From Paralvinella palmiformis (Eukaryota > Annelida > Polychaeta > Terebellida > Alvinellidae): a stretch of DNA of 64,000 nucleotides. A model generated the notes under the pieces. The model did not search any database. It saw nothing but the letters and a program-made list of their open reading frames with translations, and was not told where the DNA came from. How positions within the stretch are numbered: position 1 is the stretch's first letter; each line of letters begins with the position of its first letter. The stretch spans positions 1 through 64,000 of the forward strand of contig JAODUP010000932.1 in NCBI GenBank assembly GCA_025642065.1. The letters run 5' to 3'. Positions 36,341-49,149 of this stretch are shown here, piece after piece. Both the position numbers and the translations under genes were made by a program.

Positions 36341-38929
36341 TATATGGTCGACATAAATGATAATATGGATAACCCTTAAAAAGATGTATATCAACAAGTA
36401 AATTGACTTGACACCGCCACTCCAAATATACCTAAGAACCAGTTGATCCGCTGATATTGTCTAACTAAATTACATAAAATACTGACAGCTGGTCCCCGGT
36501 CATCCCTTATTCGTCTACAAAACAATATATGTATATTGTCTCTGAAACACATACATGGAGGTGGGCGATAAAACAATATCGTAAACAAGGTTTTTAGAGT
36601 TAATATATGTTGTAGAGTGTTTTCATTCTTATCACAACATTTTATGATAAATAATATAACTACATCTAATTAAACAAATCAAGTTTGGTGGAAGTTATTT
36701 TCTTTTAAAAGCGTTGTTCCTTAACTGTAATTGGCGACATATACTTATGTTAAAATCGGTATATTTGAAACTTGTATGTGTATGCGTAATGTACAATTAT
36801 CCGATCATATGGTTAATAAAGATGCCTACTATTAAACGAGAAATCATTGTTATCAATTTGCATTCTGGAAGTAAAGGGAAATATGTTAATTTTGTTTGAA
36901 TTAGTACCTACTTCGAGTGGAGAAAGTAACACAATCAATATGCACACTGATTTATCTATTAGATGTTAAAGCCAAACGAAAGTGACATTTGAGTCGGACA
37001 AATTAATAGCTGAAAATTGTTTTCAAATGTTTTCAGTTGATTTTTTTTCATTTAATACTCCTCTGATCACCTACTTTCATCACATCTGTATGATCCACCT
37101 TGTCTTTGAACTCATGTTCGGTCCAGGGTCCTTTTGTTCTGGGATCCCATTTTCATAACAAAATTGTCGCCAATATATCATTATTTTCAATCCACAGCTG
37201 GTAGCAATTACAATCAGATCACGAAATGCATTATTCCGTTTCCATAGAATGAAATACATAGCAACAAAGCCGATTAGATGCAATTATTTATGACAATAGC
37301 AAATCGATTTTTCTAACGCTTTTTACGTGCAGGTGTTCACAGTTATCCGGGTAATACCTTTTACATTTGACAAGATTAAATCAATACGTTTAGCTCTACA
37401 TCGTGTGGCATGTCTCAGTCATATTTTACCATCCATGCTCTTATACAATCATCAAAGTAAACGCGATATAATGTCCTTGTCACGAGATAAGGTCATGTCT
37501 GGCATCGACGTGGAAGAAAAGTATCAACATTGCAGACCAAAAGTGAGATGCCCCTCAATGCAACAACTCAAAGGTTCGTCTGTTGATACTCTATTAGCTA
37601 CATACAACTCATTTCCTGCATTACATGTGATTGGATGTTAAGATAATATCAATATTGCTGTCCATATATGTAACAATGAGCCTTTAAATTTTACTGATAC
37701 TCCGATGTAGCACATTCAAAATTGTTTGTTGCAACTCGTGCAAACGTTCTGGAACCGTAAATAATATATATACCAGGGAACATACTCCGAGCTAGTCGAA
37801 ATATATCGTTTAAATTCATATTGAACATGTATATTTTCTGTTAAATCAAAACGGAAATGCATAGTTCAGTTAAATAACATAGTTATCGCTAACAATAATT
37901 GAACTTTTTAAACGGGAAACAAATTCCTTGATATTTTGACGTGTCAAATACCGTAGATCTTTACTAATAACATAGGTTTAAATTGGGAACAAGTAGAGTA
38001 ATTGCACGACCACTGTTCAATACGTTCCATCAGTCGTGTTAGTATTGAGTTGTAAAATATTTGCTAATATTTAGGGTCTTTCCTGATTTTATATCAACCC
38101 ATTCAGTGTCTTAATCTTAGATGAATATAAGGAATGTTTGAAATATATAATTCTTGTTGATCTTATTTACCATGTCGAACACATGGAATGTTTAGTTTTA
38201 AAATAAATGTTTTTTTAAATATCATTTGTGATATCACAGAGTAGCCGTACGAAACCTTCCAATTGGGTTGGGTTAGCTAGTGTTTAAATATCCTTTTTTT
38301 TAAATAAAGATATAATCTACAACTTTTCTCTATTTCCTAATCTCATTAATTGTTGTGTGTTGTGCACAATATCAAATAATAGGCTTCAATAAAATAGGCA
38401 CTGGATTTTATAATGGAAAGACCAACACAGCCTCCGGATCATCCCAAACAACGCCTTTTCTAAGTAGACAGTTTTTCACACGTGGTCATATAATAACTTA
38501 ATTATTAGCATAAATGAACAGCTAAATAGCACAAATGTCTCTTCCAGGGTTATTTCACATTATGCATATAGGGTATATATTATGGCTGGCTAAGCATTGT
38601 AGGCGATATTTTGTTAGATATAATTTTGAACTGCAAATCGTCGTATTTATACTTTTATTAAGAAAGTATATGTTAATGGTACAAATATTTTCATAATTAC
38701 TAATATATGTGGGTCTATGCCTGTGCAACTAGAAATTGTGAATATCTACTCTGCCTATATATTACGGAAAAGATCAAATTTATTATTATAACCATACAAT
38801 TCAGTTGTAAATATTCTGCAAAGTACAGTGTTGAACAGAATATTGTGTAAAAGACATACTCTGTGGTAAACCCCACTCCCAAATAAACAAATCCTAATAT
38901 GCATATAAATACTCTGCCCCACAAATATA
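36341..38929. other. Long stretch without a recognised feature
   Basis: About 2.6 kb of AT-rich sequence. The longest frame (37327-37641 plus, 104 codons, MQVFTVIRV...) has no domain, no paralogue in the window and no splice context I can defend. It could be chance. Confidence 0.4.
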
Positions 38930-39066
38930 CAGGGTCTGGTGAGACATTACACATGTCTCAGCAATAAAAGTCGCCACTCTGGATTCAGTCCCCTGAAGAA
39001 ACGTCCAGAGTTTGAATTCACGGTTCGAGATTATCTGTGCCTGTGCCTTATCATACACAGCTAAAA
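38930..39066. repeat. Repeat R terminal module, copy E
   Basis: Best preserved copy of the module (ctggtgagacattacacatg ... attcacggttcgagattatc ... cacagctaaaa), leading directly into CA repeats. The 65-codon minus frame across it is not conserved in other copies. Confidence 0.88.
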
Positions 39067-39084
39067 CACACACACACGCACACG

Positions 39085-39128
<44 letters not shown>

Positions 39129-39191
39129 TATATATATATATATATATAAAATTTAGTAGAATTATAATCAGGATTATTATCATATAATGTG

Positions 39192-39238
<47 letters not shown>
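39067..39238. repeat. Compound CA/TA...GT microsatellite, near-palindromic
   Basis: CA (39067-39094), TA with breaks (39095-39148), about 40 bases of spacer, then GT (39189-39236). The CA and GT tracts are complementary, so a strand could fold into a hairpin about 170 bases long. Confidence 0.9.
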
Positions 39239-39239
<1 letters not shown>

Positions 39240-39937
39240 GCACTTAACATGAATTGGATGTGCCCAATAGGAGAGTGCCAGTAGTCTCTACCCCAAATGT
39301 TAACAACATTATCACATCATTTCACCTCATAATTCACGATTGTAGGTGACACACTCTTTAAAATTGTTTTCAATAGCGACTTAGGGACTGATGAAAGAAT
39401 ACAGATTATCACAAAAAGCATTTAAATTTACTACTAAAGAAATTCGCTATGAACTTAATTGATAAGAAAACATGTTTTTCCTCATATTCTGTCAAGGTCA
39501 TAAGAAATTTGTTTTGGTAATTAATTACATTATTGCCTTCATAAAACAGCACAGAACCTAATTTTAGTCGCCAAAGCTCTTCTAATGTAATATTGCTTTT
39601 AATCATAACTAATCTTTGATTTAGTGTAATATTAGTCGCAATCAGATCAATGTTTTATCTATGATAGAGCACTGTCAGACTTAAATTGTTATTCTATTAA
39701 TGGTGATACCGATGAATTGATATCTTGAGAAGTCCGTCAATAAAATGGTTCGTTTAAAAAGCATAATGGCACGTCTTCCACAATGGCAAGGGAAATGTTT
39801 TATAGCGCACAGTCAGTTGCCATGTGAATGTATCAATACGTCATGTCATAAGGCCGTTCCGAGTATTTCTCCGCTCACAAATGTCCTCCTTACAATGACA
39901 TTGTTCAGTACATTTACAACTACTTATTCAATTTCAC
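39239..39937. other. No recognised feature
   Basis: Anonymous sequence; the open frames at 39409-39606 minus and 39745-39945 plus have no domain. Confidence 0.4.
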
Positions 39938-40240
39938 GTTTTTAATGACATCTGCTGGAACTTGATAAGAACCCTCAAAAGGGTGAGACGTTAATTGTGT
40001 CCCCAAAACATCAAATGTGTTTTTTATAACCTTGTCATCGTCCATCATTGATAATATTATCATTATCCATATTTAAGTATAATTTATTCGATTATCGAGC
40101 CGCCATGTAATTATTATCTCGCATTACGCCAAAATAGGAAAAGTAGACTATACAGCGCATGGCTTACATTTTAACGCATGAATTTTGTTGAAATTTGGCT
40201 TTGATCGATTCAAATCACGATTAACGGTTTTATATCAGGG
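39938..40240. repeat. Dispersed repeat Q, copy 2
   Basis: Direct partner of 17320-17635 through cacgttttt..tgacatctg, ttttataaccttgtcatc, tattatcattatccatattt and ttattcgattat. It is moderately diverged and non-coding. Confidence 0.65.
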
Positions 40241-40359
40241 GATATAACACTCATCATTGTGTAGAGAACGTTGATTGAGATAGCTGAACAGGTGGCGCAA
40301 TGTCTTCGCTGGATTTATTCAGCACATGGAATACATACGGTACACATATGGTACAAAAA

Positions 40360-40486
<127 letters not shown>

Positions 40487-41113
40487 TAATTTTGTTTCTC
40501 TCTTACACACACAAACACCTACAAACTTACTCAAAGACACAAACAAGAAAAATCGATTTTCTATGCCACTTTGAGAAATTCAAACTAAGCTTTTTATGCA
40601 CACACATACACATAATACAAAATACGCTTACTAAGACTGTGTACTATAGAGCCTTACCAATTAGTGAATATCCTTATTTGTTAACATTCCTATAACGATG
40701 TCAGAGGAAACTCTGCTACTATGAACATAAGCCAATTAGAGCAATTATAATATTTTAGATTTGTATTTTTGTGTTAGTAGAACTAGCCACATGAAATACT
40801 TATATTTGAATATACAATTACAACAAATTGCATATATCTGCTACGCAATGTTATTAATACAGTTGGACTTGGGCTTTGACTAGAAACTCATAATTCAGAG
40901 ATCGTTATATTTTGCTGCCATTGATAACATTCAAATTATGCACACTTCCCTTTTCATAACCTTTTAATATCATGACCATTGTGGTCGCAACTAATGTCTA
41001 GGTCATCAGCTGAAGTGCACTATGGTTGAATTAAATTTACAAGATACATATTCTTTGATCAGGTATATACAACAGGCAAGTAAACTACTGTAAATAAATA
41101 ACATAAATGACAT

Positions 41114-42834
41114 TTAGCTACTTAAATAACAAACTGATACCTCATATAAATAGCTATTTCTAAAAGGTGAATTTACTAAACAAAGCTACTTATAATAACT
41201 ACTTAAAATTACCAAAACATCTACTTAACTAAGCATCTAAAAAAGGTATCGCTTAAATAATATTTCGCTACTTAAAAGGTTAAGATGGCTGTCAATCTTC
41301 TCATAGTTCGTCGTCGACGTCGTCGAAGAAAACGATTTTGTCACAAAAGAAGAACGTTTAATGAGGTTTTGGCTGATTTTGAGATGACCGATTATCGACT
41401 GAATCGGACAATATTAGAACAATTGATCACTGGCTTTACAGGGGCACACGTTTATAATGTTGGTGCGCGATCACACGCACTTTCCCCAGATATGTAGGTA
41501 ATTATCTCAAAATTAAATTGAATTAGGCTACTAGTAGTCACAATATAACACAAATTTGCTGCCAACACTTGTTTCGTTCATCACACAAGCGTGGAGTCTC
41601 AAGTCAATGCGATTGGCGTTGTTGTTAATTGAAATCGAACGCACCCTTAGCTGGAGTTACTGTATACCATTGTTTCAAACCTATTTCTCCCAACGTTAAA
41701 GTTAATTAAGACTACATACTTTTGCAACAGATAAATTCTACATATCAAGATAGTATGTATGGTAAGCGACTTTACTTTTCTTTTTTTAAACACCACATTA
41801 TGACAATTTCAAATTGTATTGTAGTGTTTCCAGTTTGATAAATACTCGTGTAAATAAATTGTGGCATGGAACCAAAAATTCATCTTTAAAACAAATAAGT
41901 CATATTTTCAGCAATTATAATAAACTATAAATATGGATTTGTATGACAGAAATAATTTTTGGTGGCCAACATGTATATAACTAAATATGTAGGAATGTTC
42001 TTATCACTTTTGAGTACAATGGACAATTTTTATAATTTCATTATAATATTCCAACCACTTAATAATAAAAGTATTTCTTTCAAGGTAATTTCGTATTAAT
42101 GTGTTGGCATGAACCTAATACAATTTTGTAATTATCGTATATATATATAGATCTCTTTACAAAAGTGTATAAATGGTTGAAAATGTTATGTATCTTCTTA
42201 CAAATAACCACTTGACAAGGCACATATTTCCCAAGTCAATTTCAGAATGAGTTCACTTTTGACTCTCTCCATATTAAGGCTATTCCACTTAACACCGATT
42301 TACCTGAAAAACCCTCCCCAATACATACTTGTCCAATCCATAATGACAACCTCATTATGTTTGTATACATTTAATTCTTAATTTTATTTATTTATTCTTT
42401 GTAAATTCAATTATATTTAGGCACTACTTATTAAACCTATAACTTGTATAGCACTAAGGTCTGATGCTATGTTCATAGACTGATAGACACCCGGGGCAAG
42501 TAGGGTCTAGGGTCGGGTGGTCTATGCATGTACTTATTTGAACTCGTATGCCCTATCCATTACTTAGGCAGTAAGTCAATTAAGTCAATATTTGTCAAGC
42601 ATTCAAGAATCTCAAGCAAGAGCCAAACTTTACCGAAGCATTGTAGCAGACGAACTATTGACAGGAAGTGGCAATTTTAATCAATCCGCAATACCATTTT
42701 ATGAGATGAATTCTAAAATAACTACGCAAAATTTAAGTAACAGTTTTAGTTACCTAAATCATAAGGAGCACTTTAGTAGCGCAGTTTTTTAAATAACTAC
42801 TTACAATTTAGGTAACGATTTTTGTTAATAGCTA
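41114..42834 (+). mobile_element. PIF/Harbinger-like DNA transposon remnant
   Basis: The outer sequences 41114-41179 and 42771-42834 align as inverted repeats of about 65 bases at roughly two-thirds identity: both read, inward, tagcta..taa..aaa....tacct, then a tagttatttaaaa-type block, and end at tactaaa. Between them is a transposase N-terminus (41285-41497). The rest of the 1.7 kb is AT-rich and shows neither the DDE core nor the Myb-like second protein, so the element is an internally decayed or deleted copy. Terminal positions and the expected 3-bp target duplication were not settled. Confidence 0.55.
41285..41497 (+). pseudogene. Harbinger transposase N-terminal fragment
   Basis: The 70 codons begin with a hydrophobic MAVNLLIV, then a run of Arg (RRRRRRRKR), then FNEVLADFEMTDYRLNRTIL and LITGF, ending RSHALSPDM. 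In Harbinger/HARBI1-like proteins this is the usual order: arginine-rich start, E-F..RYR..R..I..L, and R-S-H-x-x-x-P. The frame stops at a TAG exactly where the family normally continues with Gln-Val, one C-to-T change from CAG. A following gtaatt could alternatively be a splice donor. No later motif is found downstream, so the gene is partial. Confidence 0.6.
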
Positions 42835-43904
42835 TTAAAGTCAATAGCAATTAATCTTAGTAATTCGGTCCCCAGTTATCTACAATCTGAACAGAAATCG
42901 GGAATTTAAAATAATCAAATTCATTGTCGCGTTGTTTGTTATTATTAGTATACACCCTCACCCAGAATATATCAAATTATGATAACTTCACTTTCGTTTT
43001 CACAGGAAATTTAGCCACCAAATTTTATTGAACAAACATGACAACTGATTAATGCCCGTCACCTGTCCTCTAGCTATTTTTAGAAGTGACGTTTTCAGAG
43101 TCTTCTTGTCGACATTTAAGTATGGTAGCACAGACGAAACAATTGCCAATTGTGTAACATTTATATTGTGAATAATCGGTGAGAGCTAATCATATTTCCA
43201 TATCCAGCATTGAACTTGAAAAGTAGTAAAAGTTGCTATAAAGTATTTATGGTAAAACATGATTTGCTCTTTTAGAATTGATATCACCTTTTCTGAGATT
43301 TTCAACTAAGCTAAATCAAACTAAGTAAATACAAGTGAAATATCCTGGCATAACGCCTTAGTTTCACGATAATTGGCATCAAACGTATTATATTGTGAAC
43401 ACGTGACGTCATGAATTTAACTTTCTTCCTGTAAGAAGATGATTGGTGCTTTGATGATGCAGTCAATCCAGCAAACCATAATTTAAATTTGTAATAAGTA
43501 TTGTCATGAAGATAATAAGGCAAATCATTATCAGTCGTTGCATATTCAGCATTTAGCATATCCTGATCACAGAATAAACTACTATTTGCGAAGTTTGTAA
43601 ATGTTAAATATTCTTGGCGATAAATATCAATAAAATTATATCATAATAAGCATCTGAATATTTGTATTTATTTCATAATTACGTTCATATCATGTAACAA
43701 ATGCAACTATTATGTGGATACCAAATGTTCGGTGTCATTGAGTACAATGCTTTACATGTTAAATAGTACTAACAAATTGTGTCGCCGATATTTTGAACGC
43801 ATTTGGAGGAAAATCATATACACAGGTTAACAGGTTTGGATATACTAAACAGTCACATTTTGTTGTAATAGACTCATATATAAAGCTAAACTTGTCTTTT
43901 ATAG
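42835..43904. other. No recognised feature
   Basis: Anonymous sequence before the next LINE; open frames at 43311-43559 and 43759-43941 minus have no domain. Confidence 0.4.
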
Positions 43905-45545
43905 GAACGTGATCTCCAACAACTCTGACAATCCTCGTCAACTATGGAACTGTATAAGTAGGATTCTCGATAGAAAGGCTTCTGTTTCTCTGCCCGTTCA
44001 TGATTCAACTAATTCACTCTGCAATTCCCTTTCCAAACATTTCAAGGATAAGATCACCCAAAGTCATGCTTCTTTTCCAGGTTCTGCTTCTGGTTGTGAT
44101 ATTGATTTTCCAGTTGTACATCACACTTGCTCAGTGGTTAAATTGCCCCACTTACTGAAGTTCCTAAACTGATTTTATCATCCCATAATAAGTTATGTTA
44201 GCTTGATCATATCCCTGAAAAAATAAATATTGTCTTCACACATTAATTGTTCCTATTACTAAGATAATAAATATGTCACTAAGCTCCAGAGTGTTCCCTT
44301 CTCATTTTAAACATGCCCATGTAATTCCTCTTTTCAAGAAGTCATTTCTAATCTATCATTCATATCTAAAGTATTACAAAAACTGTATTCTGTCGTTTAA
44401 ACGTTCACTTAAACTGTATTAATTTGTCTAATGTTTTTCAGTCTGTTTACAAACAATTTCACTCTACAGAAACCGCTATGCTAAAAGTGCAAAACGAAAT
44501 AGCACTAAACATTGACGCAGAAAAGGTCAAAGCATTAACACTTTTAGATTTATCAGCAGCTTTTGAAACCATTGATTATTCTGTTATTCTAGATTGCCTC
44601 TCTGATTGGTATGGCATAATAGGCATAGCTCTTACCTGGATCCACTCATTCTTAGTAAATGAATATAAATATAATAAATATATTAATAAATATTAGAAAA
44701 TGTTTTTCAACGGCAGTGGCTTTGTTTTGCGGTGATCCCCAAGGCTCTGTTTTTCAACCATTATAGTTTACTCCGTATACCACACAACTAAGCTCACTAA
44801 TTCACAGCCACAAATTAGACTATCATTTATTTGTAGATGACACCCACGTATACATAAACTTATCTCCAGCAGACACTGATCTTTCCCTTAAAAACTTGGT
44901 GACTGTCTCACTGATATCTTTGACTAGATGACAAATAATAAACTTAGGCGCAATGCCAACAAAACATATTTCATCATTATAGGTACACCCAGACAACACG
45001 GCAAACTTACTCATTTCTTCCCTATCTGTATTACATTCGATAGGGATTTTAATTTCTGAAAACATATTTCTCTGAAATTTCGCTCCTGCTTCTATCATAT
45101 TCGTGACCTTCGCCTTCATATTCGGGCCTATATTTTTCTTCCTGTCGCCAAAACCATTGCTACAGCGTTCATTACTAGTAGGCTTGATTACTGCAACTCT
45201 TTTCTTTATAGCATTGCATCTAAGGTTATTCTAAAACTTCAATGTGTCAAGAACTGCTTAGCTAAAATTGTCACACTCCTCTCCTCGGTTTTCCCATTCT
45301 GTCCTACTCCAGAAATCTCTTCACGTGCTCCGTTTTTAATCTCGCATCATTTTTAAACTCTCCTCTATCTCCTGTCAATCTGTTTCTTCTGAAACACCTT
45401 CATATATATTTTCCATGCTTTCTTTAGCACCCAATCCTAGTTAGCTCCGTTCATCTGGATTCCTCTTGTTGTCTGTTCCCAGGTTAAAACTCAGACTGGG
45501 ACTCGTACTTCTTCAGTTGCTATCTCTACTCCTTGGAATTCACCG
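43905..45545 (+). mobile_element. CR1/Jockey-group LINE fragment, decayed RT
   Basis: The plus strand carries a non-LTR reverse transcriptase in pieces. From 43909 comes an N-terminal section (QLWNCISRILDRK), then QSVYKQFHSTETAML (about 44441-44482), LLDLSAAFETIDYS (about 44542-44583), a damaged GDPQGSVFQPL (about 44733), and YHLFVDDTHVY (about 44821-44853), where the usual Tyr/Phe-Ala-Asp-Asp is Val-Asp-Asp. Later frames show ITSRLDYCNSFLY (45172-45210), LQCVKNCLAKIVT (45239-45275) and near the end VKTQTGTRTSS and a W-N (45483-45540). Many stops and frame changes and several deletions make it inactive. Wording such as LQCV.NCLA.IVT sets it apart from the 26 kb LINE, so it is a third family. 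No 3' tail repeat was found. Confidence 0.85.
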
Positions 45546-45724
45546 TAATCAAATTACATAATTTCTCTCCATTATGTATTAATCTAGGAAAATGTCATGT
45601 TTTTAGCTAGAGTTATAATAACAATAATCTTATACTAGTAAAGAAATAGAAAGCTAACGTGAACAACAACTAGTTTGCCCTTTCTATGTATATCAGACAA
45701 TCTTAAGTTATCGATGAGTTTGAA

Positions 45725-45818
45725 TAGGTATATGTGTATATGTATATATGTATGTCTGTATGTAAGGCTGTATGTATGTATGTATACATGTATGTATGAA
45801 TGTATGTATGTATGTATT

Positions 45819-45852
<34 letters not shown>

Positions 45853-45860
45853 TGTATGTA
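45725..45860. repeat. (GTAT)n tetranucleotide array
   Basis: Imperfect then nearly pure tgta units (cleanest at 45825-45864); the overlapping Met-Tyr-Val-Cys frames are artefacts. Confidence 0.9.
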
Positions 45861-45862
45861 TG

Positions 45863-45945
45863 TATGATGATGATGATGATGATGATGCTGATTGATGTTT
45901 TACGGCCACTTTTGTGCGCACAAGGTAGGCTAAATGGGCGGTGAA
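45863..45945 (+). repeat. (GAT)n followed by a short interspersed-repeat-like segment
   Basis: About eight GAT units lead into ttgatgttttacggccactt and ggtaggctaaatgggcggtg. In molluscan genomes, trinucleotide or tetranucleotide units followed by a ttttacg..ac...gca..aggct..atggcgg segment are a common short repeat; the assignment is from memory and tentative. No second copy occurs here. Confidence 0.35.
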
Positions 45946-45985
45946 TGTATGTAAGTATATATGTGTTTATGTATATATGTACGTA

Positions 45986-46118
<133 letters not shown>

Positions 46119-46516
46119 TGTATTTATTTATATAGCAATGTCAGTCAACTCCTAATTTCTACTGACACCACACATATGTCCGTTTATATGTTACAACAGG
46201 CCAAAATTGTAATTCAGTACGACACCGAGTCATTATTCACTAAACAGCGTCCACATAGCTATATTTTAATGCTTTCGTCTACAGTCCCCTTATATCGGGT
46301 TACGAGATATGTCCCATGATGTGGTTAGCTTCTCGATCTACGACACATATTATCATATTCTGAGATTATACGAAAGGGCGTATTATACTGTTTGCCCAGC
46401 ATCAAACATCACGCTCTGGATTACTAGACCATGGGATCTCAGTAACATAGCAGATCGTTTATTATGGTGTATAAAACTTCCGAAGATCACCAATTTCATG
46501 TGAAGCAGTTTCCACA

Positions 46517-46528
46517 GCACACACACAA

Positions 46529-46587
<59 letters not shown>
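46517..46587. repeat. Compound (CA)n(TA)n microsatellite
   Basis: CA (46518-46547) passes into TA (46548-46586). Confidence 0.92.
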
Positions 46588-46814
<227 letters not shown>

Positions 46815-46994
46815 ACTCACAAAAAAACACATGGAGTGTTAAATTATTATACATACTCACCATGTAAAGTCACTTCTCTGGATCCAGTCTCCTGATTAAT
46901 CGTCATTTATCTCTCTCCATCTTCATCATGTGTACAATCCCTTACAATCTACTATTCCTCTATGTATCTCTCAATCTGATATATCTATACTATC

Positions 46995-47020
46995 TATCCA
47001 TCTATCTATCTATCTATCTA

Positions 47021-47110
<90 letters not shown>

Positions 47111-47118
47111 AGAGAAGA
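46995..47118. repeat. Compound (CTAT)n(TA)n(GA)n microsatellite
   Basis: ctat units (46997-47026), TA (47027-47071), GA (47072-47118, with breaks). Confidence 0.93.
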
Positions 47119-47224
47119 GAGAAAATTCGGTTCAATACTCGTAGCAGCAATACAACCGGACTCAACCCAATAGCAGCGTTTTTTTCAATTCTTCATTGGG
47201 TTCTAATCATGCCATGTTATATAA

Positions 47225-47323
47225 AATATGTGTGTGTAGTTGTATGTTTGTGCAATTGTGCGCGCGCGCATATGTGTATCTGTATATGTGCGCTTCAATG
47301 CATGCATCTGTATATGTGCGCAC

Positions 47324-47354
<31 letters not shown>

Positions 47355-47405
47355 TGTGTGCGTGTGCGTGTTTGTATGTATCTCTATGTTTGCGTGTGTT
47401 TATAA
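47225..47405. repeat. GT/GC-rich alternating tract
   Basis: Irregular gtgt and gcgc alternation with a tctgtatatgtgcgc unit occurring twice (about 47279 and 47307). A run of about 20 alternating GC bases (47318-47338) is a candidate Z-DNA former. Confidence 0.8.
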
Positions 47406-48635
47406 ATAAAATGCACCTGTTTGTATAATGACATATATTTATCATTGCATATTTTGCTGTTTGAATTCCTGGCAATTCTTTCACTTTTATGTTTGAGCTG
47501 ACTTTGTTAGGTAACCGAAAACATAAACAATATCAAAATCCATCATATCAAAAAAGCTAGAAATGGGTGTCATATGAAAATGGAGACTTGAATGAATAAC
47601 ATCTTTTGTCTAACGTCAAATATATAATTACGTTAATGGCTGTTATCTGTTTACCAAAATGGTTTATTGGTAAATGAACGAAGAATGTAAGATTTGTATC
47701 ACCCTTTAAAAAATAGCTTACAATAGGGGAGTTATTTGGCTCAGGTCTAAAAACATTTAAAACAGTTTAATATTTATTTCAAATTGGGAATATTATCTAT
47801 TCACTTGTAACTAGACAGTATGTATCCAATGGGGCAATTATGAATGTAATTAGTTTTGTTATTGTCTTCCATCAACGGGTTTTCAGCTAAAGCAATAAAT
47901 AAGTACTCATTCACCGGTATTCAATTCACGTAAGTATAGCAATAGTCAAATCCATCATCGCACTGAGAAAATATTAATTAAGCTGTTGAAACATATCAAT
48001 CAGTAATGTATGTGAAGTGTATTATATCTATGAATGAATTACATATTAACAATTAACGTACGTAGATAAAAATAGCAAAAAAACCCAACAACATTCGATT
48101 ATATTCCATGATAATCCATTTTTATCAATTGCTTACTGTGAATAGAAATCATGCTTTACAGCTTTCCTTTTTAATATCAGCTTGAAATGTGTACCGAACC
48201 CCATCTGTGTTAAATGTCGTTTGTTTAATAAATTATTATATACAAGAAAATGACTCGCATTTTATTAAACAATAGATGCATTAGATACGATAATAGTTTT
48301 CTTTTATTCCTTCTAATAATGTTATGTATCTTTAAATAGGAATGTGATATCACATGGATCAACGCTAATGGACACATATTATGATATATATCCCAAATAA
48401 TTACCTAATTCCAGAAATAATAATAGTACACTTGTAGGAGAGAATAGTAAGTCGCAGTAATATTTTAAACTGTTTGATACTTCTGTATTAAAGATGAGAC
48501 AGCAGTACGAACAACAATATTGATTGCCTACTTTGATAACGATTTTAATGGATTTGGGATAATATACTTTCCTTTACATAAGTAGCTACATCATTAAATA
48601 CTACACTATTTTAATCTACTTATTTCCATGTGTGA

Positions 48636-48638
<3 letters not shown>
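47406..48638. other. No recognised feature
   Basis: Anonymous AT-rich sequence with only very short open frames. Confidence 0.4.
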
Positions 48639-48711
<73 letters not shown>

Positions 48712-48734
48712 CTTATTTATAATATATAAATTAC

Positions 48735-48779
<45 letters not shown>

Positions 48780-48832
48780 AAGTACTACATAGAAGTAAAA
48801 ATGTTTTAAATGATGTAGTATTATATATATAT

Positions 48833-48891
<59 letters not shown>
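48639..48891. repeat. Three neighbouring (TA)n blocks
   Basis: TA at 48639-48703, 48740-48777 and 48839-48890, separated by AT-rich spacers that are themselves partly alternating. Confidence 0.92.
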
Positions 48892-48893
<2 letters not shown>

Positions 48894-49149
48894 ATGTATA
48901 TTATAAATAGGGGTTAATTTAAATAAATATGTTTATGAACCTTACAAATTATTTCTTTATTTGCTGCAAATTTAATATGATTCGGCTACTTATTCGGAAT
49001 TTCTTTCCATACAAGGCTGTGTGCTTTTTAGGCATCATGAAAAATGAACAAGACTCATATCGCAGCACTCGCACTGTTATAAACTTTTGAACCAGATCGC
49101 TTAGTCATAGAGATGCTGTTTCAATCAGTACATTGACTGTATGAAGCAG

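Noticed and set aside
37327..37641. 104-codon plus frame as a possible gene
   Set aside because: No domain, paralogue, promoter or splice evidence; a frame of this length is expected by chance in 64 kb.
38894..39091. Minus frame across the repeat R terminal module (also 35925-36134)
   Set aside because: Frames are not conserved between R copies although the DNA is, so the module is non-coding.
41306..41335. Arginine-rich run as a protamine-like host gene
   Set aside because: The following residues fit the N-terminus of Harbinger transposases and the frame is flanked by inverted repeats.
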